Positions 33,303-40,916 of a stretch of 64,000 nucleotides of DNA are shown in pieces. The stretch lies in contig NZ_QJJQ01000001.1 of assembly GCF_003201975.1 (NCBI RefSeq), positions 62,001-126,000 of the forward strand, given 5' to 3'. The translations under genes and the position numbers were made by a program. Below the pieces are notes generated by a model. It saw only the letters and a list, made by a program, of their open reading frames with translations, did not search any database and was not told the origin of the DNA. This stretch comes from Pseudogracilibacillus auburnensis. GTDB lineage: Bacteria > Bacillota > Bacilli > Bacillales > Amphibacillaceae. Position 1 is the first letter of the stretch, and the number at the start of each line of letters is the position of its first letter.

Positions 33303-34163
33303 ATGAGATTTGCATCGTATCAAGTAGGCAAAGAAGAAAAGTTAGGCATCGTTAGAAATGATAACTTGATTGACATTTCCTCTTTATATCACGATATTTT
33401 TCAAGTGATTGAAGATGGGGAAAAAGCATTTGTAAAAATAAATGACTTTATTAGTAAGCAACAATTGGATGTAACACAAATGGAGCATACGGAATTACTA
33501 GCACCAATGAAGAGAGCGAAACGAAATATTATTTGTGTAGGTTGGAATTATTTGGAGCATTTTAATGAGAGACATAATCAAAATATTGAACTTCCAGAAT
33601 CTCCAACTGTCTTTACAAAAGCGACGAACACAATTACTGGACCTTTTAGTGATATTCACGTCGATAGTGATTATACAAATAAATTAGATTATGAAGCAGA
33701 ATTAGCTGTTATTATTGCTAAACGAGGTAAAAATATTGTAAAAGAAGAGGCAGAAGAATATGTTTTTGGGTATGCTGTTGCAAATGATATATCTGCAAGA
33801 GATGTCCAATTTGCTCATGGTGGGCAATGGTTTTTAGGGAAAAGTATGGATGAATCATGTCCAATTGGACCATATATTGTAACGAAAGACGAAATAGATG
33901 ATGTTCAACGTTTAGAGATCAGTTGCTACGTTAATGGGACAAGAGTTCAACATAGTAATACGGAATTAATGATGTTTCAAGTAGCTGATATTATCGCGGA
34001 GATTTCTAAAGGAATGACACTTGAGCCAGGGGATATTATTTTAACTGGAACTCCTCAAGGAATTGGATCTAAGAGAAATCCACCGTTATTCTTACAACAT
34101 AATGATATTGTTACAGTAGAAGTTGAACAAATTGGTCAAATTAAAAATAAGATTAAGTATTAA
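33303..34163 (+). CDS. Fumarylacetoacetate hydrolase (FAH) family protein
   Basis: A 286-residue FAH-family enzyme, the second in the window and only distantly similar to the one at 12368. Motifs: NIICVGWNYLEHFNERH, LDYEAELAVIIAKRGKNI (metal-site Glu residues), FGYAVANDISARDVQF, GKSMDESCPIGPYIV and GDIILTGTPQGIGSKRNPP. The last phrase, with its Arg/Asn-Pro-Pro, is the usual form in hydrolases and decarboxylases of 2-oxo acids. It follows the GntR gene by 16 bases and completes the operon. It probably performs the C-C cleavage or decarboxylation step. Confidence 0.88.
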   Translation: MRFASYQVGKEEKLGIVRNDNLIDISSLYHDIFQVIEDGEKAFVKINDFISKQQLDVTQMEHTELLAPMKRAKRNIICVGWNYLEHFNERHNQNIELPESPTVFTKATNTITGPFSDIHVDSDYTNKLDYEAELAVIIAKRGKNIVKEEAEEYVFGYAVANDISARDVQFAHGGQWFLGKSMDESCPIGPYIVTKDEIDDVQRLEISCYVNGTRVQHSNTELMMFQVADIIAEISKGMTLEPGDIILTGTPQGIGSKRNPPLFLQHNDIVTVEVEQIGQIKNKIKY

Positions 34164-34219
34164 TAGAGTATGATTTTTCCAAGAAGGCATCTATTTTAGT
34201 ATAGGATAATCATTTTAGG

Positions 34220-34257
34220 ACTACAAAACACTTCAAAAGTGGCTTGTAGTTTTTTTG
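34220..34257 (+). terminator. Terminator after the FAH gene
   Basis: ACTACAA and CACTT pair with AAGTG and TTGTAGT (small internal bulges), followed by a run of eight T. From here to 34486 I see no gene; a faint Bacillus-type repeat phrase (GTGTCTAGCTTCAGTGC) occurs near 34312. Confidence 0.85.
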
Positions 34258-34486
34258 TAATCTAGGAAACTATATTTGAATTGTGGATAAGGTTAGTTTG
34301 TAATATTAGTCGTGTCTAGCTTCAGTGCTAAAGCTGTAGCAAATTTCAAGCTTCTTCCTGTAGTTGTGAAAAATGCGTAATAATGGCGATAGAGGGGGGC
34401 CTTATTTTTATAGTCAAAGATGATTTTCTATCTATATTTCTTAGATTCATGATATAGTTAGAAAAACATTATTTTAAGGAGTTACA

Positions 34487-35281
34487 ATGAAGCAATTAGT
34501 ATATTTCGGTATAGAGCAGGCGAAAGCATGTCTTTTTCCTGTCACCATTTTTTTAACGCTTGCGATTACTAGAATGATAGATATTCCGTTTATTGCGAGA
34601 TACGATTTCATTTTACTCATTTGTTTAGTGACTCAAGTCCTCATGGTCATCTTTAAAGTGGAAACATGGGATGAAGTTAAGGTTATTTGTGTCTTTCATA
34701 TTATTGGACTTTCATTAGAGATTTATAAAGTACATATGGGTTCATGGAGCTACCCGGAGTCTGCATATTCAAAAGTATTCGGAGTCCCTTTATATAGTGG
34801 ATTTATGTATGCAAGTGTTGCTAGTTATATGTGTCAAGCATGGAGAAGGCTAAATTTAAAGCTGGAACATTTTCCACCAAATTGGCTTGTCTTTTTGTTG
34901 AGCATAGGAATCTATTTTAACTTTTATACACATCATTATATAGTTGATGTTCGCTGGATATTAAAACTAGCAACCTTCATCATATTCTTCAAAACATTCG
35001 TTTATTTTACAGTCAATGAGCGTGAATATAAAATGCCGCTTTCTTTATCCTTTTTGCTTATCGGCTTTTTTATTTGGATCGCAGAAAATATTGCTACGTT
35101 TTTTGGGGCGTGGCGCTACCCGAATCAACAGGCACATTGGGAACTTGTTCATATCGGTAAAATTAGTTCTTGGTTCTTACTTGTCATTATTAGTTTTTTA
35201 ATTGTCGCTCTATTAAAACATTTTAAGGAAAGTCGATCCCCTCATCCGATAAATAAAATGGGTACAAATAAAATATCCTAA
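34487..35281 (+). CDS. DUF817 family membrane protein
   Basis: A 264-residue integral membrane protein with about eight hydrophobic segments, matching the DUF817 family (PF05675). Features include IEQAKACLFPVTIFLTLAIT at the start, EIYKVHMGSWSYPESAY, the His-rich loop YFNFYTHHYIVDVRW and ENIATFFGAWRYPNQQAHW. The two WxYP loops and His residues are characteristic. No function is established that I know of. It is transcribed alone, with a terminator on each side. ATG 34487 follows AAGGAG. Confidence 0.85.
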   Translation: MKQLVYFGIEQAKACLFPVTIFLTLAITRMIDIPFIARYDFILLICLVTQVLMVIFKVETWDEVKVICVFHIIGLSLEIYKVHMGSWSYPESAYSKVFGVPLYSGFMYASVASYMCQAWRRLNLKLEHFPPNWLVFLLSIGIYFNFYTHHYIVDVRWILKLATFIIFFKTFVYFTVNEREYKMPLSLSFLLIGFFIWIAENIATFFGAWRYPNQQAHWELVHIGKISSWFLLVIISFLIVALLKHFKESRSPHPINKMGTNKIS

Positions 35282-35292
35282 CATGATTGTCC

Positions 35293-35343
35293 AAAGACTT
35301 CAAATCCATTTAGTTGGAAAGGGAGTCTTTTTTGTTCAGATAT
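35293..35343 (+). terminator. Weak terminator after the DUF817 gene
   Basis: AAAGACT and AGTCTTT pair around a long loop and lead into TTTTT. The stem is only seven base pairs. Confidence 0.5.
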
Positions 35344-35410
35344 TGTCTAGAAGCGGCATATATAATAATAAGAATAGGGGATATTTTATAGCATATTTGG
35401 AGGCAGACAG

Positions 35411-36085
35411 ATGAAAAAAGCGGACATACATATTGCGATCATTGATCAGCAACAATTATTTCGTGAAGGATTAAAATTTTTGTTAGAAGATGAACCTTTT
35501 TTTAACGTTTTCATAAGCAGTAACGATATTTCAATTGTACAATCACTTTTACCAACTACTAGAATAGATGTTCTTTTAATAGACATCAATATATTTATGA
35601 AACATAAAATGTTTATCCAAGAAATAATTGACCTCTTTCCAAAAATAAAAATAATTGCTCTTTCATCGGAAGAGGGAGAAAATTACGTAGCAGAAGCAAT
35701 TAAGCATGGTGTGCATGGATACCTTTTAAAAGAAATGGATCCACAATCGTTTATACATACGATACATGTCGTGTTAAAAGGTGAATCTTCCATTCCCCAA
35801 GCCCTTACACAAGAGTTGATTAATGAGTACCGAAAATTGTTTGAACCTGAAGATGAAAAAGATCTGGTTAAGGTGAAAAAGCCATTGTATTTATACACAG
35901 ATCGCGAATATGATGTTCTTCAGTTACTGGCAAACGGAAAGAAAAACCATGATATAGCTAAAATATTACAAATAAGTGAACAAACGGTGAAACATCATGT
36001 AAATAATATATTGAAAAAAATGAATGTAAAAGGGCGCACTGAAGCCGCAGTGATTGCTATTCGAAATAATTGGGTGGAAATATAA
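35411..36085 (+). CDS. DegU-like response regulator (NarL/LuxR family), orphan
   Basis: A 224-residue response regulator closely resembling DegU along its whole length: IIDxxQLFREG, GYLLKEMD, YTDREYDVLQLLANGKKNHD and ISEQTVKHHVNNILKKMNVK. The receiver keeps Asp12, the phospho-acceptor Asp58, Ser86 and Lys108. The second acidic-pocket residue is Gln13 instead of Asp, and the PNxxG loop after the phospho-Asp is replaced by FMKHK. No histidine kinase gene is adjacent. It may be weakly phosphorylated, cross-activated or phosphorylation-independent. It is transcribed alone behind GGAGG, between terminators. Confidence 0.88.
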   Translation: MKKADIHIAIIDQQQLFREGLKFLLEDEPFFNVFISSNDISIVQSLLPTTRIDVLLIDINIFMKHKMFIQEIIDLFPKIKIIALSSEEGENYVAEAIKHGVHGYLLKEMDPQSFIHTIHVVLKGESSIPQALTQELINEYRKLFEPEDEKDLVKVKKPLYLYTDREYDVLQLLANGKKNHDIAKILQISEQTVKHHVNNILKKMNVKGRTEAAVIAIRNNWVEI

Positions 36086-36159
36086 GAAATAATAATTTGT
36101 TTCAGGGGAAGGTAAAAGCTGAAAATGAATGGTGGAAAAATAAATATTAACAGATCATA

Positions 36160-36199
36160 ACCAGCCATCGCCGTAATTGTGCAGATGACTGGTCGTTTT
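36160..36199 (+). terminator. Terminator of the DegU-like gene
   Basis: ACCAGCCATC pairs with GATGACTGGT (one mismatch) around a 14-base loop, then CGTTTTT. Confidence 0.8.
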
Positions 36200-36261
36200 T
36201 AAACGATCTAACTTTAAAAGAAAAATGGTATCTGCCGCACCAGATAAGAATAAATTTTTAC

Positions 36262-36279
36262 AAAAAACGAAGATTCGTT
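36262..36279 (-). terminator. Short terminator of the formamidase gene
   Basis: On the minus strand AACGAA and TTCGTT form a tight hairpin followed by a T-run. It starts eight bases beyond the formamidase stop codon. Confidence 0.5.
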
Positions 36280-36286
36280 GCTAATA

Positions 36287-37243
36287 TTAATAAAAAATCG
36301 AGTTTGGTAGAAAAGCTGATACGAGTACATTTGGCATGTTGACTATTTCACTTATCCGTAAATCAACCGCTACACTGCAAAGCATATACGCTTCTTCATC
36401 CGTCATTCTGTACGTATCTACTAAATATTCAATCATATAACTGATCGCTTTTTTAGAAGCTGAAGCGAGATCTGTTCCATGACCAGTTGTAACAAAATAT
36501 CCTTTACTATCTGCCTCAGGTGTAGGGATACCAGGTATTTCATAACGTGGTTCAGGAATACTTTTACCTTTATGTAACTTTATTCGTACGGTCGTTTCCA
36601 TTGAGGCTTCAATTGCTGTACCACAAACTTCTCCGTCACCTTGTGCTGCGTGTGTATCCCCTATAGAAAATAATGCACCTTCCACCCAAACAGGTAAATA
36701 TAACTTAGTCCCGCGGGTTAAATGGCGTACATCAATATTACCACCATTTTTTCTTGGTGGAACGACATTGAAATGACCATTTTCAGGTAATGCAACACCT
36801 ACTGTACCAGGAAAAGGTTTAATAAATAGGTCAATACCAGGCAAAAATTCAGTCTTATTACCTTTTGTTAAATCATACGTTTTCATGGCTGGTTCAGTAA
36901 AATGGTCAGATAAAAGCCCAAACCCTGGAATGATTGCTGTCCAACCCCAATCTAATTGTTGGAAATTAATCATTTCTACTTCAAGTGTGTCACCAGGTTC
37001 AGCACCTTTTACATAAACAGGTCCGGCAACAGGGTTTACTTTTTCAAAATTAATTTGTTTAATATCTTCTTTTGTTGCCTTTTTTGTGAATTGCCCTCCA
37101 GATGCTTCCATAATTTCATACGTAATAATTTGTCCTGAATCTACCTCAGCTATTGGTGTAAATGTGTTATCCCATCCGTAATGTTTATGAGCATTGAAGC
37201 CATGAATGGTCATATGTGAATGGTTGTGATGGTGCATAGTCAT
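36287..37243 (-). CDS. Acetamidase/formamidase family protein
   Basis: A 318-residue member of the FmdA/AmdA family, which hydrolyses formamide or acetamide to ammonia and the acid. Family segments are EPGDTLEVEMINFQQLDWGW, SDHFTEPAMKTYDL, the metal-site region WVEGALFSIGDTHAAQGDGE with VCGTAIEASME, and FVTTGHGTDL. The first 15 residues are His-rich (MTMHHHNHSHMT), an extension that could bind a metal. The start is ATG 37243 behind AAAGGAGAA. It is transcribed alone, leftward, next to the remains of an amino-acid permease gene. Confidence 0.88.
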   Translation of the reverse strand: MTMHHHNHSHMTIHGFNAHKHYGWDNTFTPIAEVDSGQIITYEIMEASGGQFTKKATKEDIKQINFEKVNPVAGPVYVKGAEPGDTLEVEMINFQQLDWGWTAIIPGFGLLSDHFTEPAMKTYDLTKGNKTEFLPGIDLFIKPFPGTVGVALPENGHFNVVPPRKNGGNIDVRHLTRGTKLYLPVWVEGALFSIGDTHAAQGDGEVCGTAIEASMETTVRIKLHKGKSIPEPRYEIPGIPTPEADSKGYFVTTGHGTDLASASKKAISYMIEYLVDTYRMTDEEAYMLCSVAVDLRISEIVNMPNVLVSAFLPNSIFY

Positions 37244-37389
37244 ATTGCATTCTCCTTTCTACATTGATACGTCTCTTGTTGTAATTGGAAAGTAAATTGT
37301 TACAAGTTGACTTGCCGCTATCCAAACGTTCGCCTTATATGCTACGTTCATCTTGACATTAGGGATAATGATCATACTAATCAAAGGTA

Positions 37390-37770
37390 AAATCTAGCCA
37401 CTGTTATGCTTTTGTCCTTGGCTGTCAGCAGATTTTCTGAAAATGTTAAATAGCATCAAATCCCAAAAAGCTTCATTTCGCAATGGACGCTGCTCCCATA
37501 ACAATACTCATACTAATATAGCAGGATTATCCAATGGATCAAAGGAAAATACTTTTACTCATTGTAGTGATTCCAACGACCAGAAAAACAAGCAAGCCAG
37601 CTAATTAAAAGATAGGATCATTCGTTCAGTTTGTAGGTTGAAACCGATTAGAATGAACGTTTGTATAAATAACGACAAGGAAGACGAGCAAAGTTCAATT
37701 TGGTATTACTTGTCACAATCCTATTAATGTGGTGGCACTTATTACATAGAGAGGGAAGGTATTAAAAGAA
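37390..37770 (-). pseudogene. Decayed amino-acid permease (APC family) fragment
   Basis: Read leftward, the minus strand gives broken pieces of an APC-superfamily permease. These are VFLVVGITTMSKSIF, then after a frameshift FDPLDNPA, then SIVMGAASIAK, a stop, and SFLGFDAI followed by a stop. The order matches the transmembrane 5 to 6 region of such permeases (typically GASIAxxSFLGFDAISTxAEE). Further upstream LLVFLVVIYTNV may be an earlier segment. Frameshifts and stops throughout show it is dead. It sits directly upstream of the formamidase gene on the same strand. Confidence 0.5.
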
Positions 37771-38145
37771 CCTAACAGATTTGTCTACTTGCAATATTGA
37801 ATAATTTCTTTTTTGAGTAGTAGATATACCCCCAATGGGAGTGCTTCCGATATTTTGGCATAGCTAAAGTAGATAAACTAAGTGGATAGGTACTAATACT
37901 TGACTAAGTAATTCATCGTAAGTATATTAGTTTTATCTATGAAGGTAGAATGTGTATGTGAAACGACCTTAGTGATAGTATATTCCTAATTTGTATTTAT
38001 GCAGTTTCAATGATGATCACCGGAAAAGTGATACGAGGAGATTGCAAGGTCTTAACAGAAATGACCGGATTAATTATCGTCATGAATTAGTTGAGTTATA
38101 TTTATCAAATAATGTGGGTAATTTCGTTTAAAGGGGATGTGAAAA
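37771..38145. other. Intergenic, no gene recognised
   Basis: A/T-rich DNA between the permease remnant and the next gene. There are broken frames in all directions, possibly more of the decayed permease on the minus strand, and no convincing promoter. Confidence 0.4.
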
Positions 38146-38589
38146 ATGACAGCTGCAATAACGTTATGGGAAGCATACTTAATTGAAACACCACTTGCCA
38201 AAGGATTGGATGCTGATCGTCTACTTGCATATGTCGTAGCAGGGGATCGTAAGGAGTTAAATGCATTTGACGATACTTTTGATTATGATGATTTAATAGA
38301 ATCATATAAAAAAGATCCAGAAACAATTGAAACAGCAATAAAGTCAGGATATACCGTAAAGTTCATCTCGATTCATGGTATAAAGAGGTTGGTTCGCTTG
38401 AAGTTTGGACTTATTGAAAATGAAGATTATGTAGTACAAAACGAGGAAAAGTTAATCGGTATTCCATTAAATGAAGAACAACTTCATATGTTAAAAGAGC
38501 TTTTGTCACCTCAATGGCATGTCGATGTTAACGAGGAAAAACAGGGTAGTTATGAAGTGAATGTCGCACATGTAATTAATGTGAATTAA
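38146..38589 (+). CDS. Hypothetical protein
   Basis: A 147-residue soluble acidic protein that I do not recognise. The start ATG 38146 has AAAGGGGATG upstream and a strong terminator follows the stop, so it is very likely a real single-gene unit. It begins with an amphipathic LWEAYLIETPLAKGLDADRL stretch. Its middle, YDDLIESYKKDPETIETAIK followed by VKFISIHGIKRLVRLKFGL, looks like a small alpha/beta or winged fold. The C-terminal half is Glu-rich (NEDYVVQNEEKLIGIPLNEE). No membrane or signal segment. No function proposed. Confidence 0.75.
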   Translation: MTAAITLWEAYLIETPLAKGLDADRLLAYVVAGDRKELNAFDDTFDYDDLIESYKKDPETIETAIKSGYTVKFISIHGIKRLVRLKFGLIENEDYVVQNEEKLIGIPLNEEQLHMLKELLSPQWHVDVNEEKQGSYEVNVAHVINVN

Positions 38590-38618
38590 TTGATTGGTTG
38601 CATTGTCTAAGAATGCTT

Positions 38619-38665
38619 AAGAAAAAATGTTACATCTTTCAAAAGAGTAACATTTTTTCTTTTGG
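38619..38665 (+). terminator. Strong terminator
   Basis: AAGAAAAAATGTTAC pairs perfectly with GTAACATTTTTTCTT around a 13-base loop. The T-rich arm and following T residues serve as the termination run. Confidence 0.9.
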
Positions 38666-38701
38666 CATTTATGCTCCATTAAGTAAATGTGTAGATAACC
38701 G

Positions 38702-38775
38702 AATTTCCGTACTTCCTCGGTTATTTCCGCACTTCTCTCGAAATTTGCGCACTTTCCCGAAGATTTCCACGCTCC
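38702..38775. repeat. Degenerate 20-22 bp tandem repeat, four copies
   Basis: Four successive units of the form ATTTCCGCACTTCCTCG begin at about 38702, 38723, 38743 and 38763, with variants ATTTCCGTACTTCCTCG, ATTTCCGCACTTCTCTCG, ATTTGCGCACTTTCCCG and ATTTCCACGCTCC. The tract is non-coding and follows a terminator. Confidence 0.7.
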
Positions 38776-38878
38776 TAACATCTCTTTTCACTACTAATAA
38801 AACTAGTCATAATGACCTGCATTTATATGCTTAAATCTTATTGAAAACAATAATTAATAAAAAATAGGTAAAAACTCC

Positions 38879-38954
38879 TTGACTTTTATTTTGGATTATT
38901 TTATATTTGTAAGTATCTCGATGAACAAAATTACATTGCATGAACAACTGTTCA
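38879..38954 (+). promoter_or_regulatory. Promoter and SorC-type operator region
   Basis: TTGACT (38879-38884), a 17 bp spacer and TATATT (38902-38907) form a strong promoter. Downstream, TGAACA half-sites begin at 38922 and 38941 (19 bp apart). The second pairs with TGTTCA as TGAACA-AC-TGTTCA (38941-38954). TGAACAAAATTACA resembles the DeoR operator of B. subtilis. The SorC-type regulator encoded next probably binds here and represses its own operon. Confidence 0.65.
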
Positions 38955-38980
38955 AAAACCACGGATTGGGGGATGATGCT

Positions 38981-39928
38981 GTGGAAAAAGAAAAGATAAG
39001 ACAAATGGTGAAGATTTGCCAATTGTATTATCTGGAGGGATATAATCAACAACAATTAGCTAAAAAGTTTGGAATTTCAAGACCGCAAATTAGTCGAATA
39101 ATTAGTTCGGCAAAAGAAGAAGGAATTGTGGAGATTAAAGTTAATAATCCATTTGGTGATGAGTCGATCATTGAGCAAGAATTGGTGGACAAGTTTGGAC
39201 TGAATGATGCCGTTATCGTAGACACTGCAAATATGACGAAGGATCAATCGTTTGGATCGGTGGCAAAGGCAGGTGCGATCTTTTTAGAAAGCGTTATTAA
39301 AAAAGGTGACGAAGTCGGTGTCATGGCTGGAAAAGCAATTCAGCAAGTAGTTCAGTTGATCAATGGTCAGGCGAAAAAAAATGTTCATGTGATTCCACTC
39401 GTTGGTGGGTTAGGAATACAAGGGGCTAACTGGCATGCGAATTCGAATGTGATTCAATTGGCTGAAAATTTACAATGTGATTATTATGTATTGAATGCCC
39501 CTGTAATAGTCAGTTCACCAGAAATGAAACTTCAACTTATTCAAGAAGAAGATATTAAAAAAGTATTAGATCGTTATCAAACCTTGAAAATAGCAGTAGT
39601 TGGAATTGGGGAAATAACGGAAGAAGCGACATTTTTCAAAACGATGAATTTAAATCAAAAGGAACTAACCGATATTAAAGACGCGGGTGCTGTATGTAGT
39701 ATTGGTAAAACTTTTTTAAATTCAAAGGGGGAAGAGGTTGCAAAAGAATTATCAGACCGCATGATTGGAATATCTACTGAACACTTAAAGGAAGTCGATC
39801 AAGTGATTGCTGTAGCTGCTGGCGAGAAAAAGATTGATGCCATCGTAGCGAGTTTATTAGGGCAATGGGTCGATGTGTTAGTGACAGATGTTCAAACAGG
39901 GAAACACATTTTACAATATTCAACATGA
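38981..39928 (+). CDS. SorC/DeoR-type transcriptional regulator
   Basis: A 315-residue sugar-binding regulator of the SorC family. The N-terminal helix-turn-helix reads YYLEGYNQQQLAKKFGISRP and QISRIISSAKEEGIV. The C-terminal sugar-phosphate-binding domain contains VGVMAGKAIQQVVQLI, HVIPLVGGLGIQG, LKIAVVGIGEITEEA and VIAVAAGEKKIDAIVASLLG. I chose GTG 38981, eight bases after GGGGGA. Longer in-frame readings would start inside the promoter at 38879. It is the first gene of the second ribose-type operon, ending 14 bases before the binding-protein gene. Its effector is likely the phosphorylated pathway sugar made by the FGGY kinase. Confidence 0.9.
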   Translation: MEKEKIRQMVKICQLYYLEGYNQQQLAKKFGISRPQISRIISSAKEEGIVEIKVNNPFGDESIIEQELVDKFGLNDAVIVDTANMTKDQSFGSVAKAGAIFLESVIKKGDEVGVMAGKAIQQVVQLINGQAKKNVHVIPLVGGLGIQGANWHANSNVIQLAENLQCDYYVLNAPVIVSSPEMKLQLIQEEDIKKVLDRYQTLKIAVVGIGEITEEATFFKTMNLNQKELTDIKDAGAVCSIGKTFLNSKGEEVAKELSDRMIGISTEHLKEVDQVIAVAAGEKKIDAIVASLLGQWVDVLVTDVQTGKHILQYST

Positions 39929-39942
39929 AGGAGAGTTCAAAC

Positions 39943-40890
39943 ATGAAGAAATTATTAATGTTATTCATGGGAATTGCTTTAGTCGCAGTATTTACAGCTT
40001 GTTCAAGTGATGGTGGAGAAGAGGGTACACAGGAAAATGCTTCAAATGATGATGGAGAAAAAAGTATTTCTATTTTAACTCCTTATCTATCTTCTGTTAC
40101 AACGAAGCAAATGGTTGACGAAATTGAAGTAAAAGCGAAGGACAATGGCTGGAAAGTAAATGTCATCGATACAAAAGGGGATGCAGGTGGATTAGCGTCA
40201 CGTATGGAAGATGTTATTTTAGCTAAAACAGACGCTATTGTCATTGTGAGTACAGATCCAAATCAAGTGGCTGCACAAATTAAACAAGCGGATGACGCGG
40301 GAATTCCTGTCTTCGGAAGTGATTCAGGCTATATTGAAGGTATGACAATGAATGCGACAAGTGATAATGAAGAAATGTCAAAAATGATGACAGAATATTT
40401 ATTTGAGCAATTGGATGGAAAAGGAAAATTAATCGTTTTAACACACCGTCCACACCCAGGGGTTTTAAAACGTACGGAAACATTAGATGCATTGTTAGAA
40501 GAGTATCCTGATATTGAAGTCCTTACGGAACAAGAAGTAGAAGTTCCTGGTCCAATTGAAAGTGCTCGTCAACAGATGGAAAACTTGCTCCTTGCAAATA
40601 AAGATGATGATGCTATTACAGCCGTTTGGGCTGGTTGGGACGAGCCGGCAATTGGGGCAGCACAAGCCATTGAAGCGGATGGCCGTGACGGAATTATCGT
40701 TACTGGTATCGATGGAAATAGCCAAGCAGTTGAAATGATTAAAGATGGCTCACCAATTAAAGCAACAGTAGAACAAAACTTTATCGGCATGTCCGAAATC
40801 GTCATTGAACAAATGGAAAAAGTATTTAATGGAGAAGAAGTAGACGGAACTGAATTGTATGCTCCAGCTACATTAATTACGGCAGAATAA
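39943..40890 (+). CDS. Sugar ABC importer, substrate-binding lipoprotein (RbsB type)
   Basis: A 315-residue lipoprotein with lipobox FTAC (Cys20), an Asp/Glu/Asn-rich linker and a type 1 periplasmic-binding-protein domain. Landmarks are KTDAIVIVSTDPNQVAAQIK, DAGIPVFGSDSGYI, LIVLTHRPHPGVLKRTETLD, AVWAGWDEPAIGAAQAIEAD and VTGIDGNSQAVEMIKDGSPI. ATG 39943 follows AAGGAGAG; upstream in-frame codons belong to the regulator gene. It is the first of a complete importer (binding protein, ATPase, permease). Confidence 0.9.
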   Translation: MKKLLMLFMGIALVAVFTACSSDGGEEGTQENASNDDGEKSISILTPYLSSVTTKQMVDEIEVKAKDNGWKVNVIDTKGDAGGLASRMEDVILAKTDAIVIVSTDPNQVAAQIKQADDAGIPVFGSDSGYIEGMTMNATSDNEEMSKMMTEYLFEQLDGKGKLIVLTHRPHPGVLKRTETLDALLEEYPDIEVLTEQEVEVPGPIESARQQMENLLLANKDDDAITAVWAGWDEPAIGAAQAIEADGRDGIIVTGIDGNSQAVEMIKDGSPIKATVEQNFIGMSEIVIEQMEKVFNGEEVDGTELYAPATLITAE

Positions 40891-40916
40891 AAACAACTCA
40901 GAGGTGAAAGTGACTG

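Noticed and set aside
34300-34400. Decayed copy of a common Bacillus intergenic repeat (GTGTCTAGCTTCAGTGC phrase)
   Set aside because: Only one short phrase matches my memory of the repeat; too little to call.
38879-38980. A 34-codon N-terminal extension of the SorC-type regulator
   Set aside because: It would start inside the -35 of a 17 bp-spaced promoter and has no ribosome site. GTG 38981 has one and gives the family's normal length.
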